In this document: one piece after another, positions 10,926 through 22,216 of the stretch
How positions within the stretch are numbered: the stretch's first letter is position 1
Layout: each line of letters opens with the position of its first letter
The notes under the pieces: model-generated
Told to the model about the DNA's origin: nothing
The model's input: only the letters and a program-made list of their open reading frames with translations
Database searches by the model: none
Made by a program: the position numbers and the translations under genes
DNA from: Antedon mediterranea
Lineage: Eukaryota > Echinodermata > Crinoidea > Comatulida > Antedonidae
NCBI RefSeq assembly: GCF_964355755.1
Contig: NC_092673.1
Span: 25,363,001 to 25,427,000 of the forward strand
Length of the DNA stretch: 64,000 bases
Reading direction: 5' to 3'

Positions 10926-11337
10926 GAGATAGCTTGTAACATGTTTGGTAAAAGCATAGGTGTAAATAAAGCAGCTAAGTCAAGTAAGGCAAATGATGAG
11001 AAGCCTAAGGCTAATTCTAACTTTGTTAAATCCAAACCATTAAAATGTTTCTCGTGTGATGGTGAACATAGGTTGTTCGATTGTGAAGAGTTTAAGAAAA
11101 TGTCGTATGATGAGAGACTGAATGTCGTGAAGACCAAAAGGTTGTGTTTCAGATGCCTTTTTCCTGGCCGTCCCATTGCGAAATGCAAGAGAGATACTGT
11201 ATGTTCATCCTGTAAATCCAACAAACACCATAATCTTCTGCATAACCCGGACCATTCAGTAAATAATAACGCAGCCATTTGTGGCAGCCAAGTATTCCTG
11301 AGAATGCTTCCTGTCAAGGTTACCGCCGCCCAAAGAT
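10926..11337 (+). pseudogene. gag: BEL/Pao gag C-terminus with zinc-knuckle region
   Basis: Coding resumes right after the 7-bp target duplication in the phase left at 2920. The segment has a basic linker and then cysteine clusters of the BEL type (CFSCDGEHRLFDC, CFRCLFPGRPIAKC, CSSCKSNKHHNLLH), which bind element RNA. It ends at the first residues of the retroviral-type protease region (RMLPVKVT). The aspartic protease core is then missing and the frame runs to a stop at 11351. The join to pol at about 11325-11338 looks like an internal deletion plus frame change. Confidence 0.88.
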
Positions 11338-14300
11338 CCATATGGGATTAGAACGCCCCTTGGATGGTCGGTAATGGGACCTGGTGGTTCTGGCGTATTT
11401 CACAAGAAATTGTCCAATAACAATAGAATATCTTGCTGCTCAAACGAGGACATTCTGCTACACCTTAAACAAAGCTGGTCAGTGGACGATCCCATCAATG
11501 GGGAGGGTGAGTCCGTTGAGGATGGTAAGGCTAAGGCTATAATGGATGCTACTGTCTTGCGAACGAAAGATGGTCATTATCAGTTGGGCCTTCTATGGAA
11601 GGATGTTAATTGTTCTTTACCCTCAAATAAGTTACTAGCAGAGACTAGATTATCCAGCTTAAAACGAAAGCTGGAGAAAAATAAAGACTTGCTACATGAA
11701 TATGCCAAAACAGTAGATGGGTACATTGAGAAGGGATACGCAGAGCCGGTGTTTACCGAAGGGCCATCCGGAAAGACATGGCACCTACCCCATCACCCAG
11801 TAGTCCATCCCCAAAAGGGAAAGTTGAGAGTAGTTTTCGATTGCGCTGCAAAATGGAGAGGTATCTCCTTGAATGAATGCCTAATGAAAGGTCCAGACAC
11901 AATCAATAGCTTAGTTGGAGTTTTGCTCCGTTTCAGGCAGGAGCGTATAGCCTTAGTGGCTGACGTGGAAGCTATGTTTCATCAGGCTAAGGTGATTCCT
12001 GAAGATAGGGATGTTCTAAGGTTTTTATGGTGGCCTGGAGGAAAGTTAGATGGTCCTCCAAGCACGTACAGAATGGCGGTTCACTTGTTTGGTGCTACTT
12101 CAAGCCCTGCTTGTGCAGGATATGCTTTGCAGCGGGCAGCTGACAACAGTCAGAAAATAAATGATGATGTTATTGGCAATCAGGTGATTATGGCAATCAA
12201 AAATGATTTTTATGTGGACGATCTCTTGACTTCAACGAGTCATGAAGATGTTGCAGTGAACTTTGTAGATCGCCTTAGGCGCACCTTGAAGGAGGCTGGG
12301 TTTAAGCTTGCCAAGTGGTTTAGCAATAGTCGTAGTGTGCTGAATACTATCCCCGCTTCAGAGCGAGCTCCTACCATCACAAACATCAATGAATTGCCCA
12401 CAGAAAGAACCCTTGGTGTCTGTTGGGACGCTGAAATTGACAAATTCAAATTTAAAGTCTCACTTCAAGAGAAACCCTTTACTAGGCGTGGGTTATTATC
12501 TTCAGCTAGCCAGATTTTTGATCCCTTAGGCTTTGGTGCCCCATTTATTCTTATAGCACGGTCACTCCTGCAGTCTGTTTGCAGAAAAGGTTGCGACTGG
12601 GATGAGCAGTTGTCGGTCGATGAACTCAGTAGATGGAAGGAATGGCTTAGTCAGGTTCCTTCTCTTTCCAAGGTAGAAATCCCGAGGTGGATTAGGTTGG
12701 ATGAGTCAAAATCGGTGGAACTTCACATATTTTGTGATGCATCAATGGTAGGGTATGCTGCAGTAGCATACTTGAGAGTTGTTGATATCGATGGTGTTGT
12801 AAGATGTTTGTTTGTTCTTGGCAAGGCGCGAGTCAGCCCCATGAAGTCAGTATCAATTCCCAGACTGGAATTAATGGCCGCTATTCTTGCTACATCATTA
12901 AGTACCACCATCACCACTGAGTTACGATTTGGTCTGGGTGAATGCACATATTGGACAGACTCAATGATAGTTCTTGGCTACATCCAAAATGAAACACGAC
13001 GCTTTAAAACATTTGTTGCCAACAGAGTGTCGAAAATTCGAGACATATCTTCCCCTCAACAATGGAGACATGTGGGCTCTAAACAGAACCCAGCAGATGA
13101 TGGATCTAGGGGTACTTTCGATTTAGGCAAATGGCTTTCAGGCCCTGAATTTTTGTTAACAAATAGTAGTAAGTGGCCTACTTCAAGTGAAGGGGTCGTT
13201 TTACCTTTGGACCCTGAAGTTAAGAAATCTGTATCGACCTTTCATACCTTTGTCATTCCCTCTGATATGCTAGAACGACTAATAGGAAAGTTCTCTTCAC
13301 TAATGAAGTTAGTCAAAGTGTTTGCTTGGATACGTAGTTTCATAAACAATTGTAGACGTATAAGGCCCATGTGTGTCGGAGGTCTGTCAGTCTCTGAGCT
13401 CGACGCTAGTGAGTCGATTTTAGTTTCCTATTCGCAGAAATCGGAATTTAAATCGTGGCAAGGTGATCAGAGATTGGTCAAATTGAAACCTGTTCTGCTC
13501 AGTGACCTTCTTAGAGTTGGAGGTCGACTTGACAATTCAGACTTAAGTTTTAATGCAAAACACCCCATTATTCTGTCTCCAAAGGGTCCACTTACTAATC
13601 TGATTATAAGGTACTATCACGAGTCTGTTGGTCATGGAGGATTAGCTATGACCTTAAATGCTATTCGCCAGAAGTTTTGGCTAGTGAATGGTAGGTCTAC
13701 GGTTAAGGGAAGGTTGAGTAAATGTGTTGTTTGTCGCAAGTTGCTTGCCAGGCCGGCAGAGCAGGAGATGGCGAGACTGCCATTGGAAAGAGTTTCCGCC
13801 GACAAACCCCCTTTTTGTTTTGTGGGCGTTGATTATTTTGGACCTATCGAGATCAAACGTGGTCGATCACTTGTGAAAAGGTACGGTTGTATCTTCACCT
13901 GCTTGGCTTCTAGAGCAGTTCATTTGGAGGTTTCTGCGTCTTTAGATACAGATTCTTTCCTTAACGCATTCCGTCGCTTTGTTGCGAGGCGAGGAGAACC
14001 AGAGAAAGTTTTTAGTGACAATGGAACAAATTTCCAAGCAGGAGAAAAAGAGCTGCGTCAAGCTCTTCGATCCATGAACGATGGTAAGATTGAGTCTTTC
14101 TTCCACAACAGAGGTTGCGAGTGGCACTTCAATCCGCCCTCGGCGAGTCACTATGGTGGAGCCTGGGAAAGGCTAATTAGGTCGGTAAGAAGAATACTTT
14201 ATGGTATTCTTGGCCAACAGACCGTGAATGAAGAGGTGTTGACTACTGTGTTTACAGAAGTAGAGTCAATCTTGAATTCCCGACCTTTAACTGATGTATC

Positions 14301-14712
14301 ATTTGACCCCAAAGATGATTACCCAATTACCCCTAATCATCTTATTTTGTTAAGACAAGGCCCTGGTGCTCCAGTGAGTCAGGGAGTTTCTAATTCCTTT
14401 GGAAGGAGAAGATGGCTGCAGGTGCAGCACTTGGCTTCTACCTTTTGGCTTAGATGGCGAAAGGAGTATTTGCCTCTCCTTCAAAAAAGGCAAAAATGGA
14501 CCACACCCCGAGATAATGTCATGGAAGGAGATATTGTCCTTCTTACAGACGAGACTGTTCCTCGTGGTAAATGGCCTTTGGGAAAGGTGACATCTGTGCG
14601 TAAGAGTAGTGATGGAAAGGTGAGAAGTGTGGAAGTGAAAGTAAGAGGTAAACAGTTAAGAAGACCAATAACTAAGTTATGCATTGTCTACAGGAGTCAG
14701 TTAGCAATGTAA
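11338..14712 (+). pseudogene. pol: BEL/Pao pol: RT, RNase H, integrase (protease deleted)
   Basis: The frame is open from before 11338 (PYGIRTPLGW, a family linker) and from an ATG at 11374, giving 1112 codons to the stop at 14712. Counting from that ATG, RT lies around residues 100-300, with LRVVFDCAAK near 150 and the catalytic FYVDDLL near 279. The Pao-type segment with RGLLSSASQIFDPLG follows. RNase H starts near 450 (FCDAS). The integrase zinc site has the H-H-C-C pattern at about 745-790. The DDE core follows: GVDYFG near 820, SDNGTN near 881 and the glutamate in GGAWERL near 930. A C-terminal DUF5641-like tail is present. RT and integrase motifs look intact, but no protease is encoded. 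Confidence 0.93.
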
Positions 14713-14750
14713 TAGAGATTTAATGTATGTGTAAAATTTAAGATTTTACA

Positions 14751-14758
14751 GAGGGGAG
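14751..14758 (+). promoter_or_regulatory. Polypurine tract of the BEL/Pao element
   Basis: GAGGGGAG lies directly before the TGTAAATAAT start of the 3' LTR and after the pol stop. This is the expected site and composition for plus-strand DNA priming. It also fixes the true LTR start, showing that the 5' LTR copy is truncated. Confidence 0.75.
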
Positions 14759-15659
14759 TGTAAATAATTTTAAGATAAATGCCATTTTGTAACTGTGGTG
14801 GCGCTATACAGTATTTGGTTTGGCGCGTCAGTAGCAGAAGAGGTACGAATGAGATGCATCCTTCGTCGCTGCTACTCAATCTTATGCATCAAAAAAGCTT
14901 GTTTTTGGGTATGTTTTATCTTTAATTTGTTAGTATTAGTTTAAGTAATTGTTTGAGATCATTAATTGCCAGACTACAGCATGTTTGATGGTAATTTAAC
15001 ATAGTTTTCTTATTTTGAAAGTTAGACATTCATCTAACACGATGTGTGTGTTCTCATGCTTCGAGCATGTTCGAGCATCTTAAGGTCAAGTGACGAAGAT
15101 GGATCACTTTACGGTCACGTGTCAAAACAGTAGATTCCAAGATGGCTGCTCCCATCGGAGAATACATTTGTTATATTATTGCTTGTGATATTGATAATTG
15201 ATTATAAACCTTCATTATTTCGATTTAATAACTATTGATTTATTGAAAGAAAGTCATTAATTGATTGTTATATGTTATTGATATTTGTTTTACAGTCAAC
15301 TTGTAACTTAACGATTACTGAATTGAAGGCTTGTGGTTTATGAGTTTGCGCCATAATTCATGTAAGGTTTGAACATTATTGGATTAACTCATATGTAGTA
15401 TTTAATTAAAACCATCTATTTGATCATTTGTTAGACATACTGTATAACATTGTTCATAGAACCACGTTCTGGTTAGTTATTCAAATTGTTTGTTTATTTG
15501 AGACTTGTTAAACGATATTAAGTGATTATTATTTGTATTTTTCTAGTCACCAGACTATTTTCAGAGTCAGAGAATAAAAGTACTGAAATTTACATAGTTT
15601 GCGTTGTTGTGTTGGTGCCCTCATTGTTCGTAGACTACATCAAGCCCAGATATTCTACA
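14759..15659 (+). repeat. 3' LTR of BEL/Pao element (full length)
   Basis: About 901 bp, beginning TGTAAATAAT after the polypurine tract and ending ATTCTACA. Positions 14923-15659 are almost identical to the 5' LTR at 213-752 plus 1589-1786. This uninterrupted copy proves the 829-bp insertion in the 5' LTR. It is followed directly by a minisatellite. Confidence 0.9.
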
Positions 15660-15660
15660 G

Positions 15661-15872
15661 ACATTATTGAAAAGAAATTACATTTATTGACAAACAATGA
15701 CATTACAGTATTGACAAAGCAATGACATTATTGCCAAACAATGACATTATTGACAAACAATGACATTATTGACAAAGCAATGACATAATTGCCAATGACA
15801 TTTATTGACAAACAATGACATAATTGATAATGACATTATTGACAAACAATGACATTATTGACAAAGCAATAA
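15661..15872. repeat. TGACATTATTGACAAACAA minisatellite
   Basis: Roughly ten imperfect copies of a TGACATTATTGACAAA[CG]AA-type unit of about 17-19 bp follow the 3' LTR. The array ends in a short AAT run near 15880. No target duplication of the BEL/Pao element can be read, because the 5' flank is truncated. Confidence 0.85.
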
Positions 15873-15880
15873 TAATAATA

Positions 15881-16656
15881 TATTCATTTCACCAAAATAT
15901 AAATATATGCATATTAACAAAGAAAATACTATAAATAATATTAAATAACATTTTTACATTGCATTATAGGAGAAGAAAAAGAGAATTAAAAGTATAAATA
16001 ACTTTTAATTTTAATTTGTCTTATTCACAGCCAACAGAGATATGAAACCTGCACTCTAACAGGCTGAGATAAAACCAAACAATTTTATTAATTTTATATA
16101 CAAATATGGATAAACTATCATAAAATATATTAATACCATTAACATTTATTAAGATTAAGATGAAAATGGTAGTGCTCCGGGGCACCTGAATTTAACCAGT
16201 GAGCGCTCATAGCCACTGTACACAGCTGGAAAAAAAAATTATTACCTGAAAAAAACTAGTCAAATTGGCTTTGTTAAAACTACAAAATGGCCTATTCAAA
16301 GTCTGATTTTAAATAATCTTCATTTTTCATGTTTTTTGGGGAAAATACATCTTTAAATAAAATAAAAGATAGTAATTACCAATCATAATTGTTTACACAA
16401 TTTTTGGTGAAATATGCATCAATGTTCTGATACTTATCGGTCAAAATGCCATGTCCAAAGTAAACATCTTCAATATAATAACTAGACATGAAACTCGTCA
16501 CTTTGACGAGTTAGTTATCCGCACCACGACAAACGCCACGTGCACGTCATACGTTGGAATATTGCACACAGATAAAGATTATGGCATTATGACAAGAACT
16601 GAAGAATATGATATGCTGTTAGTGCTGAATTCTGTCAATTTTGTGTCATATAGTAT
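15881..16656. other. Unassigned stretch left of the Gypsy element
   Basis: AT-rich DNA. A 216-bp open frame at 16451-16666 has less biased composition than its surroundings but resembles nothing I know and runs into an LTR. A perfect hairpin, AACTCGTCA-CTT-TGACGAGTT, lies at 16492-16512. If the PARP gene continues upstream of the Gypsy insertion its exons should lie here or further left; I recognise none. Confidence 0.4.
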
Positions 16657-16762
16657 TGTAATATAATGTTGCGTTGTTGAGGTACTAATGAAGACTCTGA
16701 CTCGCTTGATTGTTTATTCAGTATAATACTTCAGTACAATATACAACTATAAGTATAGATAA
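16657..16762 (-). repeat. 3' LTR of Gypsy element, first piece
   Basis: This matches the start of the LTR at 26574, from TGTAATATAATGTTGCGTTG to the GTATAGATAA word, with a ~20-bp internal deletion. The second insertion then begins. The rest of the LTR continues at 18739. Confidence 0.85.
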
Positions 16763-18738
16763 TGTAATATAATGTTGGGTTGTTGAGGTACTAATGAAAG
16801 ACTCTAACTCGCTTGACTGTCGTAACACATATATTATTTATTCAGTATAATACTTCAGTACAATATACAACTATAAGTATAGATAAGGAACGCGGAGGAT
16901 CAATGATGCTGTCGGTGAGGTGTGAAGTATGTTAGTCTGCTGTGAGGTGTGTGCTCCGTGAGGTGGCTGTAAGGTGTGTCTATGCCCTTCTGAAACTTGG
17001 GAGTATATTGGCTCAGTTCATTTGCATATGTCACTACATCATCTGTGAGGGTAACGATTGGTCCTAAGTTGATCCAGGGGTGTTTAAGTGGGAGTGATTA
17101 ACGGTATAATAAGGTATTTCTGTGATGGATGACACTGTCAAATCTGTACTTAAATAGTGTCCATCACTCCTGGTTTAACGATGGGAAAGGTCACAAAATT
17201 AAGCTAAGTGTTTTCTTTAGGGACTCTATTATAAACTAAATGGTCATTAAAACATCTGGACAAACTCTCCTTTGGACTTTCTGGGTCAGTTTGTGAACCT
17301 ATTTGAATTCCGATACAAAGGTCAATTTCTTAAATATAAAAGTATATCTTTATATTACATCCCTCTGTTTCCCTTTTTTTTTTTCTAATCTATTTAACAT
17401 ATAAAAATGGTTATAATAGTGGCATGCAAAATTAAAGTTATATAAAAGAAAAAAACATTATTATACATATAAGCAAAAATTGAGTTAGCCAAAACCATTG
17501 ACTCTGAAGTGTAACCTTATCACTTTCACTCTCTCTCTTCTCTCTCTTAAAAAAAATGAAATTAAAAATGAATTTGGTATAAAAATTCCGGAATTTATAT
17601 AAAATTTGAAACAAAAAAATGTATATAAAAAAACAAAAGTGTTCTTCAAGATCGACATAATTGTGGGTCCGTTGCTTTGGAGGCATGCTACACTCGGATT
17701 ACCGAAATATAAACATCACAACGGTTGGGTTTCCCTAAAAAACATCGGTCAAGAAGTCGACTCTCGTTAATTATTTGAAATAGAAAAAAAATTTATAAAG
17801 GATAAATTGAAATCAATCATATAATAATCGATAATAATAGGATGTAGTCCACAGTGTGCCGTCATTGGTATTTCTTGTTTATTTGTTGGCAATTTTTGTG
17901 AAACAATGTTCCGCAGCATTTGTTGATTGTACAATCAGTATGAAAGTTTTTAATTTCGGGGTTACATTGACAAATTTGGCAGGGGGTATCTTTGTATTTA
18001 TTTTTCAGGTACTGCATGTTACGAATGTGCGAATATAGTTTTTTCTTATATTTAGTTACAACATATCCAAATGGTGAGTGTTCGCTAGGTTTTAATTCGT
18101 CTTGGGGTATGATGCCTGTTTGTTGTCGGACTCTTCCACCATGTAATATAATGTTGGGTTGTTGAGGTACTAATGAAAGACTCTAACTCGCTTGACTGTC
18201 GTAACACATATATTATTTATTCAGTATAATACTTCAGTACAATATACAACTATAAGTATAGATAAGGAACGCGGAGGATCAATGATGCTGTCGGTGAGGT
18301 GTGAAGTGTGTTAGTCTGCTGTGAGGTGTGTGCTCCGTGAGGTGGCTGTAAGGTGTGTCTGTGCCCTTCTGAAACTTGGGAGTATATTGGCTCAGTTCAT
18401 TTGCATATGTCACTACATCATCTGTGAGGGTAACGATTGGTCCTAAGTTGATCCAGGGGTGTTTAAGTGGGAGTGATTAACGGTATAATAAGGTATTTCT
18501 GTGATGGATGACACTGTCAAATCTGTACTTAAATAGTGTCCATCACTCCTGGTTTAACGATGGGAAAGGTCACAAAATTAAGCTAAGTGTTTTCTTTAGG
18601 GACTCTATTATAAACTAAATGGTCATTAAAACATCTGGACAAACTCTCCTTTGGACTTTCTGGGTCAGTTTGTGAACCTATTTGAATTCCGATACAAAGG
18701 TCAATTTCTTAAATATAAAAGTATATCTTTATATTACA
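16763..18738 (-). mobile_element. 2.0-kb non-autonomous Gypsy relative nested in the LTR
   Basis: Two ~597-bp LTRs (16763-17359 and 18142-18738), differing at only a few bases, flank a 782-bp interior. The insertion is flanked by ATAA at 16759-16762 and 18739-18742, a 4-bp target duplication. The primer-binding site next to 18142 (TGGTGGAAGA on the minus strand) matches the large element. Positions 17360-17590 match the large element's own 3' interior at 19318-19545. No gag, RT or integrase is present, so it must be mobilised in trans. Its remaining interior carries a short Cys/His-rich frame. Confidence 0.88.
17862..18143 (-). CDS. Short Cys/His-rich frame inside the non-autonomous element
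   Basis: On the minus strand a frame is open from the LTR/primer-binding junction at 18143 to a TGA at 17862-17864. The first in-frame ATG is at 18015-18017, giving 51 codons; upstream frame is also open, so ~93 codons are available. The C-terminal half reads PCQICQC, then HTDC, then NKCCGTLFHKNC. That C-x2-C-x-C...H-x2-C...CC-x4-H-x2-C spacing looks like a zinc-binding RING or PHD-like fold. It sits where gag would start, and I do not recognise the family. It may be captured sequence or a remnant of another element. Expression is not shown. Confidence 0.45.
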   Translation of the reverse strand, partial: HGGRVRQQTGIIPQDELKPSEHSPFGYVVTKYKKKLYSHIRNMQYLKNKYKDTPCQICQCNPEIKNFHTDCTINKCCGTLFHKNCQQINKKYQ

Positions 18739-19317
18739 ATAAGGAACGGAGGATCAATGATGCTGTCGGTGAGGTGTGAAGTGTGTAGGTCTGCTTCTGA
18801 AGAAGTGGCTGTGAGGTGTAGATGTTCCTCTGAAGAAGTGGCTGTGAGGTGTGTGCTCCGTGAGGTGGCTGTAAGGTGTGTCTGGGCCCTTCTGAAACTT
18901 GGGAGTATATTGGCCCTCGGTTCATTTGCATATGTCACTACGTAATCTGTGAGGGTAACGATTGGTCCTAAGTTGGTCCAGGGGTGTTTAAGTGGGAATG
19001 ATTGATCTTATCTGGGGAGGTTACAATGATGAATTGGCCCTGTCGAATCTCTGCTTAAAACTGTCAATATCTAATTGTTTTACGATGGGAACAGTCACAA
19101 AGTTAAGCTAAGTGTTTTCTTTAGGGACTCTATGACCGTGTTCGTACGGCGATTGAAATACACGTTTATTTGGTTTTTACCCTTGGGATTAACTAAATGG
19201 TCATTAAAACATCTGGACAAACTCTCCTCTGGACCTTCTGGGTCAAGTCTGTGAACTTATTTAAATTCCGATACAAAGGTCAATTTCTTAAATATAAAAG
19301 TATATCGTTATATTACA
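18739..19317 (-). repeat. 3' LTR of Gypsy element, second piece
   Basis: The sequence resumes at ATAAGGAACGGAGG, exactly where the LTR copy at 26694 would continue, and ends TTATATTACA. It contains repeated GTGGCTGTGAGGTGT-like words that also create spurious open frames on both strands. Confidence 0.87.
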
Positions 19318-20227
19318 TCCCTCTGTTTCCCTTTTTTTTTCTTCTAATCTATTTTAAATATAAAAATGGTTATAATAGTGGCATGCAAAATTAAAGTTAT
19401 ATAAAAGAAAAAAAACATTATTATACATATAAGCAAAATTGAGTTAGCCAAAACCATTGACTCTGAAGTGTAACCTTATCACTTTCACTCTCTCTCTTCT
19501 CTCTCTTTAAAAAAATGAAATTAAAATGAATTTGGTATAAAATTCGCGTAAATCAAACATAAATCAGTTGAAAATAAAAATACAAAACTTAAAAATAGTA
19601 TGTTACATTGAACATACATCAAATCGTGCGACAACTCATCGTGTTCTAATGGCCTTCAAACATAAATCATCAAATCAAAACATAAAACTCAAGAAACTGT
19701 GGCTGATTAGCCTAAAATCAAATATCAAACTTAATCACTTAAAACTTTAAAGAAACAAATGTGTGTGTGTCCTGTTGACACAAACTTATCCACAATATAT
19801 CGTTATCGTCACAACTTTATCGATTTTTTTAAGCATTTATATTTACAGGCAATTACGATTTCAATCGGTCGACAAATTCGACTTTTGTACTCAATGTCAA
19901 AAAAATTACAATTAAAAGTACTATGAAAATCTCCTGTTATTGTATATCAATTAATTAATGCTTGAGATTAACGACTCAAAGGTTAAACAAAATATTTGTT
20001 ACAAAATGATTGTCGTTCTTTTCAATATCTCAATATATCGATCATCAAAATTCAAAATTAATCTTTATCAAAAAACTCGTTACAAAATCAATACTTAATC
20101 ATAATTTCAATTCTCTTTTAACTGAAATCACATCATTACTAAACAAATCTCATCAAATACGTAGACTATGCTATCATTAATTTAGCAAATGTCGTAATTT
20201 AAAAATAATCTTGCAAAAAAAATTAAA
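19318..20227 (-). other. Gypsy 3' interior, non-coding
   Basis: AT-rich DNA between the 3' LTR and the end of pol. Its first ~228 bp is shared with the non-autonomous element at 17360-17590, including a CTCTCTCT tract. The rest has no recognisable coding capacity. Confidence 0.7.
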
Positions 20228-22216
20228 TCAGTAATTCGTTGCATTATACAAACGTTTTATGAATCGTTTTGGCGATCCACTTATCGGTATCTGTTTATCA
20301 TTAATGATCTCTTTAATTAATTTATCTGTATCGTTATATCTGTCAATATTCCACCAAAATTTGCGATCATTAGATTCTTGTTTTGTTTTATCAGTGTTGC
20401 GTTTGGCTGAAGTCGGTTTAGAATATGAAACTAAAACTTGGAAATGTTCTGCTTTAAATCTACCTCGGTTTAATGTCATACTTGAATCATTAGGTGCTGT
20501 CATAATTAGATTAGTTTGTTCCTTAATTTGTTCCTCTTTCATTTGGAATGGGGCTGCTAATCCCATGTTATTCTCTAAACAGTCAAAGTAAGGTTGTAAG
20601 TTAAGGGGTTCTACTTTAGTTGGATGTGTAAGGGTATCTGATTGCAATTGGGCTGGTGTCCTATCATGTTCGTCTACAAATTCAACATTGATTTCGTCAT
20701 TTACTACATTAATGGTGTTTTGGATTTTATCGTTATTATCATCAGTGGGTTCATTCAACAATTGTTTAAGTTTTTGTAGATGTGTAAAATTTTTGCGTTC
20801 TTTGGGTGTTTTCATAAAACAAAGTTTCAGTCTGTTATAATTGAATACGTCGCGAAGTATTTCTCCTTTAATCGTCGCTAGGATGTAGTGTGTTCTGTCT
20901 AGTACTTCATGAATCACTAATGGTCCGACCCATTCTGCGGCGATTTTCTTTGAATTTGCTGTTAGTGATGATGATGTTGGCTTGTATAAATATACGAGTT
21001 GTCCTACTGGGTAAATTGGACTTTTTTCTAAGCGTTGAGAAATTTTCGAGTTTTGGACGTTTTATTGTGTTCGCTGTAATTGTAGCATTGTCTGTGAAAT
21101 GTTTTGAAATTTCTTCTTGAGATGTTCAAAGTATTCTTCATAGGAATGAGACAATCCTGAAATAGGGTTAAATGCTAATGAGGTCAAACTTGGAGGTTGG
21201 CGGCCAAAAACTAATTCGTAAGGGGAGTGGTTTCCTAGATGTGGGGATGTAAACGAGTTATAAGCATAACATGTTGTTGATACAAATCTAACCCAATCTG
21301 TTCCGAATTGGTTAAGGTTGACCTTTAACAGGTCCGATACGGTGCGGATATGACGTTCAACTTGTAAACTACCGTGATTGTGGACGCTGATGATTTTCCT
21401 ATCAATATTAAGGGTGTTACATAATAGTGTTAATAATTTTCCTGTAAGGGAGGTTGCTGCATCTGAAATAAGACGAGATGGGGGTCCAAAAATACTGATG
21501 ACCTTTTGAATTAGTGCTTCACAAATTGTTTCGGCATCAATGGATTTCAAAGGTACACAAATCAAAAATCTAGTTATCTCATCACATACTACCATAATAT
21601 GTTTAAAACCTGAAGGTGATGTTGGCATACTCTTAAAATCTAGACTGAGTGTATGAAAGGGACGGTAAGTTGCTGGTACTCGATCGTGTAAAGGACGTAA
21701 TTTATCGGTTTTGGGACGAAATTGTTGACATCTAAGACACGCTTGGGTATAATTGTTGACTTTCTCGAACATAAGGGGCATGTAAAATAATTTCCTAATA
21801 GTAATAGTACCTTGGTGGCTACTTAACAAATTGTCGTGATACTGAGAAATAATAGTCTCGGCTAAGTTTTCAGGAACAGCTAATTGCAATACAAATTCTC
21901 CACCTTTATCTTGGAAAAATAAACGGAATAGTAAACCGTTGCACAATATGTACTGCTCTGACTTATTCTGAACTGCACGAGCTGCTTTCTTATCAGCTGG
22001 AAGGATATCATGAGCTAAATAATCGTAAACTGGCTTAAAAAATGGTGAAGTTTCTTGTTCAACACGTAATTGTTTAACATCTACTGGGAGGTTATAATCT
22101 CTAATTATCTTTCTTTGAATAACATCTATTAATCTATCTAAGTCTTGTTGTTTTGGGATGTGTGCTGACTTAAATTCAGTTATGTTAGGTACTAGTGGTT
22201 TGGGCGATGTATACAA
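20228..22216 (-). pseudogene. pol: Gypsy integrase and C-terminal module (one nonsense codon)
   Basis: The frame runs from 22216 to a TAA at 21062-21064 (384 codons) and continues in the same phase to 20228. It holds the H-H-C-C zinc region (QYHDNLLSSHQG ... CLRCQQF) and the catalytic core, with LSLDFKSM and ISDAATSLTG as the first two acidic sites. After the TAA the frame encodes a GPY/F-type module (EWVGPLVIHEVLD) typical of Gypsy integrase tails. The TAA is thus a premature stop, not a natural end. Integrase would insert the cDNA into host DNA. A frameshift separates it from RNase H near 22192-22216. Confidence 0.87.

Larger units (their letters stand above)
213..15659 (+). mobile_element. 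BEL/Pao LTR retrotransposon, nested and defective
   Basis: Two near-identical long terminal repeats flank gag and pol on the + strand. The protein order (DUF1759-type gag, CCHC-like cysteine clusters, RT, Pao-type segment, RNase H, integrase) is that of the BEL/Pao group. The LTRs differ at only a few positions, which suggests a recent insertion. Four lesions are visible. The 5' LTR lacks its first ~164 bp. An 829-bp element sits in the 5' LTR. An ~8-kb element sits in gag at 2921-10925. The protease region is deleted, with a frame change, near 11330. The copy cannot be autonomous. Confidence 0.93.

Noticed and set aside
16451-16666. A 71-codon frame left of the Gypsy element as a possible upstream PARP exon
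   Set aside because: It has no PARP, WWE or macro-domain features and runs into the LTR; no splice signals in the right phase were seen.
18682-18945. Open frames on both strands with repeating valine-arginine-cysteine words
   Set aside because: They arise from GTGGCTGTGAGGTGT repeats inside the Gypsy LTR and recur in the other LTR copy; not genes.
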